This document shows positions 1 through 7,547 of a stretch of 64,000 bases of DNA, piece after piece. The stretch comes from Bradyrhizobium jicamae (GTDB lineage Bacteria > Pseudomonadota > Alphaproteobacteria > Rhizobiales > Xanthobacteraceae): assembly GCF_018130215.1 (NCBI RefSeq), contig NZ_JAFCKQ010000030.1, positions 25,370-89,369 on the forward strand, written 5' to 3'. Positions within the stretch are counted from its first letter, which is position 1; each line of letters begins with the position of its first letter. The notes beneath the pieces were generated by a model. The model was not told where the DNA came from and ran no database searches. It saw only the letters and a list, made by a program, of their open reading frames with translations. Both the position numbers and the translations under genes were made by a program.

Positions 1-935
1 TCGGCGAGATAGCGCGGATAGACGTAGGTGAGGCCGTACAGCCCGATGCCGATGCAGAACTGCAGCACGCAGCCGACCGCGAAGTTGCGGTTGACGAAGG
101 CGTAGAGGTCGACGATCGGCTCCTCCGCCGTCAGCACGCGCCAGAAGAACGCGATCGCCGAGAGGAAGCAGATGACGGCGCAGATCGCCACCGACGTGTC
201 CTGCAACCATTCATATTGCGGGCCTTCCTCCAGCACATATTCGAGCGAGCCGAGGAAGCCGCCCATGAAGATCAGGCCCCACCAGTCGAAACGGTCGAGC
301 AGCGCGAAATTCGGCTGGTCGAAATCGATCAGCGCCAGCACGCCGATGGTGATGCCGATGCCCGGCACGATGTTGATGAAGAACAGCCAGTGCCACGACA
401 TCAGGTCCGTGATGTAGCCGCCGACCGTCGGACCGATCGTCGGCGCCAGCGTGGCGACGAGGCCGATGATGGGCGCCACGATGTGGAACTTGGAGCGCGG
501 GAAGATCGTGTAGGCGGAGGCGAACACGGTCGGGATCATTCCCGCGCCGAGAAAGCCCTGCAGCGCGCGCCACAGGATCATCTGCGCGATCGACGAGGCG
601 AAGCCGCACAACAGGCTCGAGACCGTGAAGCCGAACGCCGAGATCGCAAACAACAGCCGCGTGCCGAGCGCACGCGACAGGAAGCCGGACAGCGGGATCG
701 CGATCACCTCGGCGATCAGGTAGGCGGTCTGCACCCAGGAGACTTCGGTCGAGCTCGCCGAGAGGCCGGCCTGGATGTCGGTGAGCGAGGCCGAGACGAC
801 CTGGATGTCCAGGATCGACATGAACATCCCGAACACCATGATGATGAATGCGAACACCCGCTTCGGCTGGAGGCGCTCGGCCGCCGGCGGTGCAGCGCTC
901 ATCATCGAGGGGGAAGCGGTGGTCGTATCAGCCAT
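1..935 (-). CDS. DHA2-family MFS efflux permease (EmrB/QacA type), 3' part off window
   Basis: Inner-membrane drug:proton antiporter, the permease half of an EmrAB-type tripartite pump. Only the first 311 codons are inside the window; the C-terminal membrane segments lie beyond base 1. The N-terminus has a short cytoplasmic stretch, then a first membrane helix carrying LDIQVVSASL, which fits the family motif LDxTIVNVAL, with further helices and a WVQTAYLIAE motif. The ALQGFLGAGMIP stretch matches the antiporter helix of drug:H+ MFS proteins. It starts 50 bp after the stop of the membrane-fusion gene, so the two form an operon. Family is sure; substrate cannot be told from sequence. Confidence 0.9.
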   Translation of the reverse strand, partial: MADTTTASPSMMSAAPPAAERLQPKRVFAFIIMVFGMFMSILDIQVVSASLTDIQAGLSASSTEVSWVQTAYLIAEVIAIPLSGFLSRALGTRLLFAISAFGFTVSSLLCGFASSIAQMILWRALQGFLGAGMIPTVFASAYTIFPRSKFHIVAPIIGLVATLAPTIGPTVGGYITDLMSWHWLFFINIVPGIGITIGVLALIDFDQPNFALLDRFDWWGLIFMGGFLGSLEYVLEEGPQYEWLQDTSVAICAVICFLSAIAFFWRVLTAEEPIVDLYAFVNRNFAVGCVLQFCIGIGLYGLTYVYPRYLA

Positions 936-985
936 GGGCTCATGCGGCTCCGGACCGTGGACCTGAGGCCCGAAGCCTCAAGGCA

Positions 986-2287
986 TCACTGCGGATGGAT
1001 CATCAGCGGCGAATCGAGATCGGCGTCGCTGTCGGCATCGGCGGCGCCCTCGCGGGTGTCGACGGTGGTGTAGACCGACATGCCGGCCCGCAACAGGCCC
1101 TGCCTGGCGACGCCGCGCGGCACGCGGATACGCACCGGCAGGCGCTGCACGATCTTGGTGAAGTTGCCGGTCGCATTGTCGGGCGGCAGCAGCGTGAACA
1201 CCGAGCCAGCCGCCGGCGAGATGCTGTCGACGACGCCGGAGAATTTGCGGAAGCCGTAGGCGTCCACCTTGATCGTCACACTCTGACCGGGGCGGATGCG
1301 CTTGAGCTGGGTTTCCTTGTAATTGGCGTCGATGAAGACGTCGTCGAGCGGCACCACGTTGCCGAGCCGCTGGCCGAGCGTGACGTAGTCGCCGACATTG
1401 ACGAGACGGTTGGAGAACGTGCCTTCGACCGGCGCGCGCACCTGGGTGAAGTCGAGATCGCGCTCGGCCTTGGCGAGCTGGGTCTTCAATTCGGCGAGCT
1501 GGGCGCGGGCCTCGGCCTGCTGCGCCTTGATCACCTCGACATTGTCCTTGGCCGAACCATAGGCCGCCTGCGACGAGCGCACCGCGGCAGCACCCTGGTC
1601 GCGGCCGGCCTCGGAGACCTCGAAGGTTGCGCGCGAGGCAAAGCCCTTGTTGCTCAGCGCCTGCTGGCGGTCGAAGTCGAGGTCAGCCCGCTTCAGGCCA
1701 GCTTCGGCGGAGACGAGTTGCGCCTGCGCCTGTTCGACCGCGCTCACCGCGGCCGCGACCTGGCGGCCGATGCGCTCGATCGTCGCTTCCTGGGTCGCGA
1801 TCCTGGTGCGGGCGGCATCGACGGCGATCCTGTAGTCGCCGTCGTCGATACGGAAGACCACATCGCCGGCATGCACCAGCGCGTTGTCGCCGGGCATGAT
1901 CGCGGCGATATGGCCTGCGACGCGGGCACCGAGCATGGTGTTGTTGGCGCGGACATAGGCGTCATCGGTCGAGACGTAGAACCGGCCGACCAGCATGTAG
2001 TAGGCGGCGTAGCTCGCGGCGGCGAGCGCCAGCGCGCCGATCACGCCCATCATGACGAATTTACGCTTGCCGGATTTCGGCGCAGCTGCGGTTGCAGCGG
2101 GTAGAGCTGCCGGCTTGTCCTCGGTCGCAGGCGCAGCCGGCACCTCGCCGGGACGGCGCCTGGCTTCATCGGAAGTGTGAGCCCTGGCCTGCTCGCCCGG
2201 ATACGCGGCGGCGCGCGCTTCCTCGTCGGCGACCGTCCCCGGTTCGGACCGAACGATGCGCGCGGCCTGGTCTCTCGCTGCGGCCAT
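986..2287 (-). CDS. HlyD/EmrA-family membrane fusion protein
   Basis: Periplasmic adaptor of a tripartite efflux pump that links the MFS permease to an outer-membrane channel. It is 433 aa from the chosen ATG, with a cytoplasmic Ala/Pro-rich tail, one transmembrane helix before the DDAYVRAN motif typical of EmrA, a lipoyl/barrel-sandwich domain (GARVAGHIAAI), a long coiled coil, and the FTQVRAPVEGTFSNRLVNVGDYV segment split around the hairpin. An upstream in-frame start at 2350 exists, but the ATG at 2287 has a strong GGGGAGG ribosome site seven bases before it. It is co-transcribed with the downstream permease and probably repressed by the divergent TetR protein. Confidence 0.93.
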   Translation of the reverse strand: MAAARDQAARIVRSEPGTVADEEARAAAYPGEQARAHTSDEARRRPGEVPAAPATEDKPAALPAATAAAPKSGKRKFVMMGVIGALALAAASYAAYYMLVGRFYVSTDDAYVRANNTMLGARVAGHIAAIMPGDNALVHAGDVVFRIDDGDYRIAVDAARTRIATQEATIERIGRQVAAAVSAVEQAQAQLVSAEAGLKRADLDFDRQQALSNKGFASRATFEVSEAGRDQGAAAVRSSQAAYGSAKDNVEVIKAQQAEARAQLAELKTQLAKAERDLDFTQVRAPVEGTFSNRLVNVGDYVTLGQRLGNVVPLDDVFIDANYKETQLKRIRPGQSVTIKVDAYGFRKFSGVVDSISPAAGSVFTLLPPDNATGNFTKIVQRLPVRIRVPRGVARQGLLRAGMSVYTTVDTREGAADADSDADLDSPLMIHPQ

Positions 2288-2367
2288 AATTGGCCTCCCC
2301 ACAAAAAAATCCCGCTGTCCCGCGCGCCCAACATAGGGCAAGCGGGTCATCCGGGTCCAAACGTATC

Positions 2368-2390
2368 ATTGACCGAACCGTTCGGTCAAT
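2368..2390. promoter_or_regulatory. Perfect 23-bp palindrome, likely TetR operator
   Basis: Half-sites ATTGACCGAAC and GTTCGGTCAAT are exact reverse complements around a single central C. The palindrome lies 80 bp upstream of the pump start and 83 bp upstream of the TetR start. Its position and symmetry fit a TetR dimer pair controlling both divergent promoters. The sequence is seen directly; binding is inferred. Confidence 0.8.
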
Positions 2391-2473
2391 CTATATTCCC
2401 GTCCCACGGATTGTAATGCGTCGATACTTAACCCCCTGTTTTGAGTTGAATTCTTTCTTAAGAAGCTAAATCA

Positions 2474-3115
2474 ATGGTTGCAGCATCCGCCAATCCCGTC
2501 CGCCTTGCCGAGGAGGACTCCTCGAAGCGCCGCCAGATCCTGGACGGCGCGCGCAAGGTGTTCATGGACCTGGGCTTTGACGGTGCCAGCATGGGCGAGA
2601 TCGCCCGCGCCGCCGGGGTCTCCAAGGGCACGCTCTACGTCTATTTCGCTGACAAGGGCCGGCTGTTCGCGGCGATCGTCGAGGAAGAGAAGCTCGAGCA
2701 AGGCAAGATCGCCTTCAACTTCGATCCGGCGCGTGACGTCGACACCACCCTCCCCGAATTCGGCCGCGCCTACATCGCCGTGCTGTGCCGGCCCGGTGGC
2801 GGCTCGGCGATCCGCACCGTGATGGCGATCGCCGAACGGATGCCGGAGCTCGGCAGCGAGTTTTACACCCATGTGATCGCCCACACCGTCGATCGCTTCG
2901 CGGCCTATCTCGAGGCGCGCGGTGCACTCGGCGAGCTCGAGATCGAGAACTACCAGCTTGCAGCGTGGCAGTTCATGCAGATGTGCCAGGCCACGCTGTT
3001 CCAGGCGTTCATCTTCCAGGCCAAGCCCTCGCCCTCGCCCGAGCAGATCGCCACCGTGGTCGACAGCGCCACGCGCGTGTTCTTCGCGGCGTACCGGCCG
3101 AAGCAAGCGGGCTGA
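2474..3115 (+). CDS. TetR/AcrR-family transcriptional repressor of the efflux pair
   Basis: A 213-aa one-component repressor. Residues about 20-65 form the TetR helix-turn-helix (GEIARAAGVSKGTLYVYF), followed by an all-helical ligand-binding domain of the AcrR C-terminal type. It is divergent from the EmrA-type gene, with the 23-bp palindrome between them, the usual layout for local control by a pump substrate. The ATG at 2474 gives the standard N-terminal length; no strong Shine-Dalgarno site is seen, only an AAGAAG stretch upstream. The ligand is unknown. Confidence 0.92.
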   Translation: MVAASANPVRLAEEDSSKRRQILDGARKVFMDLGFDGASMGEIARAAGVSKGTLYVYFADKGRLFAAIVEEEKLEQGKIAFNFDPARDVDTTLPEFGRAYIAVLCRPGGGSAIRTVMAIAERMPELGSEFYTHVIAHTVDRFAAYLEARGALGELEIENYQLAAWQFMQMCQATLFQAFIFQAKPSPSPEQIATVVDSATRVFFAAYRPKQAG

Positions 3116-3223
3116 GATCCCACTCCGGACATCGGCTTGCGGATGCCATTGCCGCAGATCGAAGTTGCGCCCATATTCATCGAGCCGTCGCAGCCAACGC
3201 GGGCCCGGCGAAAGGGCAATCGG

Positions 3224-3727
3224 ATGAGCGATGAACCGGACAAGGAGCGTTCCGAAGCGGACGCCGAACTTGAACGCGAAATCCGTCGAGGGCGAAAGTT
3301 CACCGCAAAAGAGGCGATAGCGCGGATGATCGGTCCGGGCGCGATGAAAGGCGGTTCCGCGGTCTCCAGAGTGCAACAAGCCGAGACGGAGATCGGGACG
3401 TGGCTAAGAAGCAACCTCACGGATTCGACGGGAGCATTGCAGGCGCTCCTCCACCGTCAGCTCAAGGGAAGCGAGTTGCTGCTCAACAACCTTGATCAGC
3501 CGCTCCTGGCCTTGGCGGCCTACTGCCGACAGGTTCTCGCCTCGGATCATCACCTCGAAGAACTCGTCCGCGAAGCCGACGTCGAATGGGGACGAAGGAT
3601 GGATGAGCGGCCCCATTTCAACAAGGCAGGTTCTCCACCGCACCCGGACGACCCCTATACGAACGATTCCGTTCGCATGGCATTGGGCAAAATCCTGACC
3701 CAGATTTCCCAGGCGACAGGCCGATAG
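3224..3727 (+). CDS. Hypothetical protein, 167 aa
   Basis: Not recognised. The ATG at 3224 is preceded by AAAGGG; an in-frame start at 3137 would add an unlikely basic/proline leader. The protein is soluble with no signal peptide or membrane helix. It has a highly charged N-terminus (EPDKERSEADAELEREI), a central helical region rich in Leu, Gln and Glu (residues about 60-115), and a Pro-rich C-terminal tail. Codon use resembles its neighbours. It follows the TetR gene on the same strand by 108 bp and may be independent of the pump. No function is proposed. Confidence 0.6.
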   Translation: MSDEPDKERSEADAELEREIRRGRKFTAKEAIARMIGPGAMKGGSAVSRVQQAETEIGTWLRSNLTDSTGALQALLHRQLKGSELLLNNLDQPLLALAAYCRQVLASDHHLEELVREADVEWGRRMDERPHFNKAGSPPHPDDPYTNDSVRMALGKILTQISQATGR

Positions 3728-3839
3728 GTTGATCAGGCCGCTTAACGCCCGTGCCCGGTATCGCCCTCGTGTCTTCCGACAACGAGCGCCGGCGCGGTAT
3801 TATGGCGCAAACGCCACAAGCTTTCTCCACGGGGGTGGA

Positions 3840-3853
3840 TTGATCCAAATCAA
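3840..3853. promoter_or_regulatory. FNR/FixK-type box (TTGAT-N4-ATCAA)
   Basis: A perfect inverted repeat TTGAT-CCAA-ATCAA, identical to the consensus anaerobox of the FNR/FixK family. Its centre is about 74 bp before the ATG at 3921, so a class II promoter with the box near -41 would start around 3888, giving a normal leader. Occupancy by FixK2/FnrN is inferred. Confidence 0.65.
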
Positions 3854-3920
3854 TAATGAGCACTCACCCACAAAGGCTAATGCCTGGCGGCGGTAAGCTT
3901 CGCAAGATGGGGAGGTTTCC

Positions 3921-4130
3921 ATGGGCCGTTGTCTAATTGTCGTTGCAGCGATCAGCATGCTTGGCACATCAGCCCACGCGATGACTATGGCGGAGTGCAG
4001 GGAACAGTACAGAGCCGATCACGCCAAAGGAACCCTTGGGGTCAAGTCATGGCACGAATACCAGCCAAAGCGCTGCGGTATCCACCATGAGCCTAAGGCA
4101 CCGAAACACGCGCCCAGCAAACAGCACTGA
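3921..4130 (+). CDS. Small secreted protein, 69 aa, behind a FixK-type box
   Basis: A clear Sec signal peptide of about 20 residues (hydrophobic core, SAHA cleavage site) precedes a mature protein of about 49 residues with two cysteines (AECREQY and KRCGIH) that could form a disulfide, and a basic His/Lys/Pro-rich tail. The core pattern (ECREQY...GTLGVKSWHEY...RCG) resembles small secreted proteins common in Bradyrhizobiaceae, function unknown. The ATG at 3921 has a GGGGAGG site six bases upstream. The FNR/FixK-type box just upstream suggests it is made under low oxygen. Confidence 0.75.
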   Translation: MGRCLIVVAAISMLGTSAHAMTMAECREQYRADHAKGTLGVKSWHEYQPKRCGIHHEPKAPKHAPSKQH

Positions 4131-4204
4131 ATTCACACCACCCGATTTACGATTAGCGCTCTCGCCAGGCCTGAGATCGCCGATCTAAATCCCTACCTTC
4201 GGCT

Positions 4205-4297
4205 CTACAGAAAGAGAAACGCAGCGAGCGCGACCGCGCCCGCCAAGATTGAGGCGTATCCGACAATCATGATCCAGTCGATAGGTCTGCTCGTCAT
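4205..4297 (-). CDS. Possible 30-aa single-span membrane peptide
   Basis: The reading frame from the ATG at 4297 gives one hydrophobic helix (WIMIVGYASILAGAVALAAF) and little else. A longer in-frame version from 4393 would include the FixK-type palindrome inside its coding sequence, so the short form is preferred. No clear ribosome site precedes 4297. If the palindrome at 4331-4344 acts as a class II site, transcription would begin close to the ATG, which would make the message leaderless. The coding status is uncertain. Confidence 0.35.
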   Translation of the reverse strand: MTSRPIDWIMIVGYASILAGAVALAAFLFL

Positions 4298-4330
4298 GTT
4301 GGGACGGTTGTCCCAAATCTCAGCACGACG

Positions 4331-4344
4331 TTGACTTAGGTCAA
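4331..4344. promoter_or_regulatory. Second FNR/FixK-type box (TTGAC-N4-GTCAA)
   Basis: A perfect inverted repeat TTGAC-TTAG-GTCAA, which matches the FixK2-type consensus of Bradyrhizobium. It lies 34 bp upstream of the possible small membrane ORF on the minus strand and 491 bp from the first box. The sequence is direct evidence; regulation is inferred. Confidence 0.55.
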
Positions 4345-4429
4345 ATCTCCTCCAAAACCACCTGTTCAAGCTCTGGCGCGGCAACGCAGGCAAGAAAGAA
4401 GATCGCCGTGAACGATCCCCGCTTCAGCT

Positions 4430-5872
4430 TCATAGGAGCGGGCTGAAGAGCCGAGCCAAATGCTCCGCGAGCTTGGATCGGAACGGCCGCTTCCGCCATT
4501 GCTGCAGCTCGAGCGAACGACAATTCCGGATGTAGCGTTGCTGCTCCGACTTGAGGCGACCCGTCATGTCCAGGTCATGAATCACGAGGATATGCTCGGC
4601 ATTGAGCGCAAACGAGCGGATGTCCATGTTGCTCGTGCCGACCAGGCCAATGGTATCGTCGATGGTCAGAAACTTGGCATGGAGGAAATTCTTTCGGTAC
4701 AGGTGGACCCTGGCTCCCGCCTCAAGAAGCTCCTCATAGTACGATCGCTGGGCGTACGAAACGACGGGTTGATACCCTATCTCGGAAAAAACGAGGTGAA
4801 CGTCCACGCCACGAAGTACAGCCGTTTCCAACGCCTGGAGCACAGGCTCGTCGGGAATAAAATACGGTGTGGTGATCTTGATCTGTTTGCGCGCGGCGTA
4901 GATCAGAGCAACGATCAGACGTTGGTTGTTCTGAGTTGGAAAATCCGGTCCGCTCGGCACGACCTGGATGGGGACCGATCCTGTGATTTCTGCATCTGGA
5001 AAAATGTCCTCGCTCTCAAGCACCTCGTCGGTTTCCAGGAACCAGTCCGCGGCGAAAATGTACTGCAGCTCCAGAACGGCAGGACCCGTCAGGCGCAGCA
5101 CGAGTTCCTCGTAGGTGACCCCTGCCACGAAATCGGAGGCGACCAGGTTTTGCGAACCGGTGAACGCAGCCCGGCCGTCCACAATCGCGATCTTTCGATG
5201 GTTGCGCAGGTCCAGCCGTGCTCGTTTGTGGCCGAAGAGACTGACGGGCAGCATCTCCCTGACATTGACGCCCAACGCGGTCAGTTTCGGTATCAAGATG
5301 GGCAACGCGGCGCGAGAGCCCACGGAATCGACGAGCACCCGGCACGCCACACCACGCTCGACTGCTCGGCCCAGTGCAGCAATCACGGGGGCTGTTGCGG
5401 TATCGGCGGCAAACAAGAAATACAGCAAATGGACGTGGTTCTTGGCGTGGTCGATCTCAGCCGCCAGGCGAGCAAGGATGGCGTTGTAGTCTATCAGGAT
5501 CTCCGCGTCGTTTCCCCCGAGCGATGGCATATAGCCAAGCCTTTCCGCCAGGTAACCAGTCCACTCAAGTCCGGGCATCACCTCGGGGCGGAAAACGTTT
5601 GGATGATTGAGAACGCGCTCGCGAACCTTGGCCATGGCCTGAGGCAGCCTGGCCATCTGTTGAACCCGCCAGCGAGACATTGTCGGCCGGCCAATCAGGA
5701 CGTAAAGCAACAGGCCGATCCACGGTTCGAAAAAGATCAGCAGCAACCAACCTTTTGCTGCCGCCGGACTGCGCCTGAATGGCACGACCGCAAGCATGAC
5801 CAACCGGATCGTCCATTCGCTGAGAAAGAAGACCCAGGCAAACCAATGCAGGACGATCTGGACGAAACCCAT
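4430..5872 (-). CDS. cls: Cardiolipin synthase (phospholipase D family)
   Basis: Makes cardiolipin from phosphatidylglycerol at the inner membrane. The 480-aa protein has two N-terminal membrane helices (residues about 8-30 and 40-60, the PLDc_N segment) and two HKD catalytic motifs: H225-x-K227-x4-D232 followed by GSQN, and H398-x-K400-x4-D405 followed by GTSNMD. Length and order match bacterial ClsA-type enzymes. It stands alone on the minus strand. Other phospholipid genes (psd, pmtA) lie about 20 kb away. It could be another PLD-type phosphatidyltransferase, but the membrane leader and spacing fit cardiolipin synthase well. Confidence 0.92.
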   Translation of the reverse strand: MGFVQIVLHWFAWVFFLSEWTIRLVMLAVVPFRRSPAAAKGWLLLIFFEPWIGLLLYVLIGRPTMSRWRVQQMARLPQAMAKVRERVLNHPNVFRPEVMPGLEWTGYLAERLGYMPSLGGNDAEILIDYNAILARLAAEIDHAKNHVHLLYFLFAADTATAPVIAALGRAVERGVACRVLVDSVGSRAALPILIPKLTALGVNVREMLPVSLFGHKRARLDLRNHRKIAIVDGRAAFTGSQNLVASDFVAGVTYEELVLRLTGPAVLELQYIFAADWFLETDEVLESEDIFPDAEITGSVPIQVVPSGPDFPTQNNQRLIVALIYAARKQIKITTPYFIPDEPVLQALETAVLRGVDVHLVFSEIGYQPVVSYAQRSYYEELLEAGARVHLYRKNFLHAKFLTIDDTIGLVGTSNMDIRSFALNAEHILVIHDLDMTGRLKSEQQRYIRNCRSLELQQWRKRPFRSKLAEHLARLFSPLL

Positions 5873-6109
5873 GACATCCTCAGGTCAGGCGACTGCCGCA
5901 CTGCGACACACTGTCCGTCGCCTTCTACCACCGAGACAAGCGTAAGAGTATAGAGCGCGACGCGACGGAGCAGCGCGTGCGAAAGGACCCGGTCGTGAAC
6001 TGGGCCAGTACCCGTATTTCAAGAATGGCCACGCAACTCGCGATGACGGGGACCGATTGGCGCGCTAGTCTGCCTCAGCCGACGCCAATTCGAGGTGATC
6101 ATCTCCGTC

Positions 6110-6952
6110 ATGAGCGACCTCACCATCCGACACATGCGGCCGGACGAGATTCCGCTCGCGCTGGACTGGGCCGCGGCCGAGGGCTGGAATCCCGGTCTCG
6201 CAGATGCCACCTGCTTTGGCGCCGAAGATCCGGCGGGATTCTTCATCGGCGAGTTCGACGGGCAGCCGGCCGCGGTCATCTCCTGCATCAATTATGGCGC
6301 ACGTTTCGCCTTCCTGGGCTTCTACATCGTGCGTCCGGATCTGCGCGGCCGCGGCCATGGCCTGCGCATCTGGAACACCGCGATCGCGCATTCGCGTCCA
6401 CGCGTGATCGGGCTCGATGGCGTGGTGGCGCAGCAGGCGAACTATCGGAAGTCCGGTTTTGAGCTCGCCTACGCCAATGTGCGCTACGGTGGCACGGTCG
6501 CCGCGCCGCCAGCGCCGAACGGCGACGTCATCGCGCTGACCGACGTGCCCGCAGCGACCCTCGCCGCCGATGATGCGACGGTGTTTCCGGCACCGCGCGC
6601 GGCATTCCTGCGTGCCTGGATCCAGGCACCCATGCATCTCGGCCGCGCGCTCATGCGCGATGGCAGACTGGCCGGCTGGGGCGTGATCCGCCCGTGCCGC
6701 AGCGGCCGCAAGATCGGTCCGCTTGTCGCCGACGACCGCGCAACTGCCGAAATCGTTCTGGCGGCATTGCTCGCCGGCACGGGCGGCGGCGAGATCTTCT
6801 TCGATGTTCCCGCCATCAACCGTGACGCGATCGCGCTCGCTCACGACCTCGGACTCTCGCCGGTGTTCGAGACCGCGCGCATGTACACCGGCGCGATCCC
6901 GCAATTGCAACTGCAGCGGATATTCGGTGTCACGACATTCGAACTGGGCTAG
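6110..6952 (+). CDS. GNAT-family N-acetyltransferase with C-terminal Acetyltransf_18-like half
   Basis: A cytoplasmic acyltransferase of 280 aa. The N-terminal GNAT fold carries the acetyl-CoA loop in VRPDLRGRGHG (R/QxxGxG/A type). The C-terminal half resembles the second GNAT-like domain of YitH-type proteins (a GRKIGPLVADD strand and the segment EIFFDVPAINRDAIALAHDLG). Start choice: a GTG at 6095 is in frame, but the ATG at 6110 gives the usual MSDLTIRHMRPDEI beginning and has GAGGTGA upstream. The acceptor substrate is unknown. The gene is monocistronic. Confidence 0.88.
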   Translation: MSDLTIRHMRPDEIPLALDWAAAEGWNPGLADATCFGAEDPAGFFIGEFDGQPAAVISCINYGARFAFLGFYIVRPDLRGRGHGLRIWNTAIAHSRPRVIGLDGVVAQQANYRKSGFELAYANVRYGGTVAAPPAPNGDVIALTDVPAATLAADDATVFPAPRAAFLRAWIQAPMHLGRALMRDGRLAGWGVIRPCRSGRKIGPLVADDRATAEIVLAALLAGTGGGEIFFDVPAINRDAIALAHDLGLSPVFETARMYTGAIPQLQLQRIFGVTTFELG

Positions 6953-7154
6953 TCGGCGATGGGAAATTGAAGCCCTGCTGCCTGCGCGCAATCGCCGCAT
7001 GCGACAACGCCGGTTCCGTCCGACCGGCTGTGAAGCGGCTCACATTGCGATCATGTGGTTCAGACTTATACCTCAGGTTGAACGACGGGAACGCCGGTTC
7101 GGCAGCACGTCGTTCGTCACGCACTGCGGCCACCCACGACACCGGAGGTATCAC

Positions 7155-7448
7155 ATGGCATTCCTGTTCGCTCACACCCGCAGCATGGGCCTCAGCGACG
7201 CACTCGCCAATATCGGCGAGCTCAAGGGCGTCATTGCCAACACGCTGAAGCAAAGCGGCTTCAGCGACGTCATCAACAATCAGGCCGAAGTTGCCGGAAA
7301 CAAGAACGGCGTGCGCCTCTCGATCCTGCATTTGCACATCGCGGATCGGCAGTTCTGGCAGGTGTTCATGGCCGGTGGCGACACCGCCGCCACCCAGCAG
7401 ATGCTCAACGATGTCGTGAACAAGGTCGAGCACCTCGCCTTCCTTTGA
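7155..7448 (+). CDS. Conserved hypothetical protein, 97 aa
   Basis: The ATG at 7155 has a GGAGG site seven bases upstream, which fixes the start within a much longer open frame. The product is a small soluble protein with a mixed helix/strand pattern (LSDALANIGELKGVIANTL, then NKNGVRLSILHLHIADRQF). It has no signal peptide, membrane helix or metal motif. It is convergent with the monooxygenase-esterase gene, with a hairpin between them. Not recognised. Confidence 0.7.
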   Translation: MAFLFAHTRSMGLSDALANIGELKGVIANTLKQSGFSDVINNQAEVAGNKNGVRLSILHLHIADRQFWQVFMAGGDTAATQQMLNDVVNKVEHLAFL

Positions 7449-7509
7449 GGGCAGTACCGGCCGGAGAAAGCGGGTCGCGCGACGGCGCCGCACCTCACAG
7501 CGGCATGCC

Positions 7510-7540
7510 GCCGTCATTGCGCGTTCCTCGCAATGACGGC
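7510..7540. terminator. Hairpin between convergent genes
   Basis: GCCGTCATTGCG and CGCAATGACGGC form a perfect 12-bp stem with a 7-base loop. It lies between two converging genes and can serve both. There is no long T-run, and the sequence resembles a dispersed GTCATTGCG repeat of Bradyrhizobium, so it may be a repeat recruited as a terminator. Confidence 0.55.
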
Positions 7541-7547
7541 CGCCGCC

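Noticed and set aside
7081..7114. EcfG-like promoter before the 97-aa gene (GGAAC-N18-CGTT)
   Set aside because: The 18-bp spacing is outside the 16-17 range, so I do not call it.
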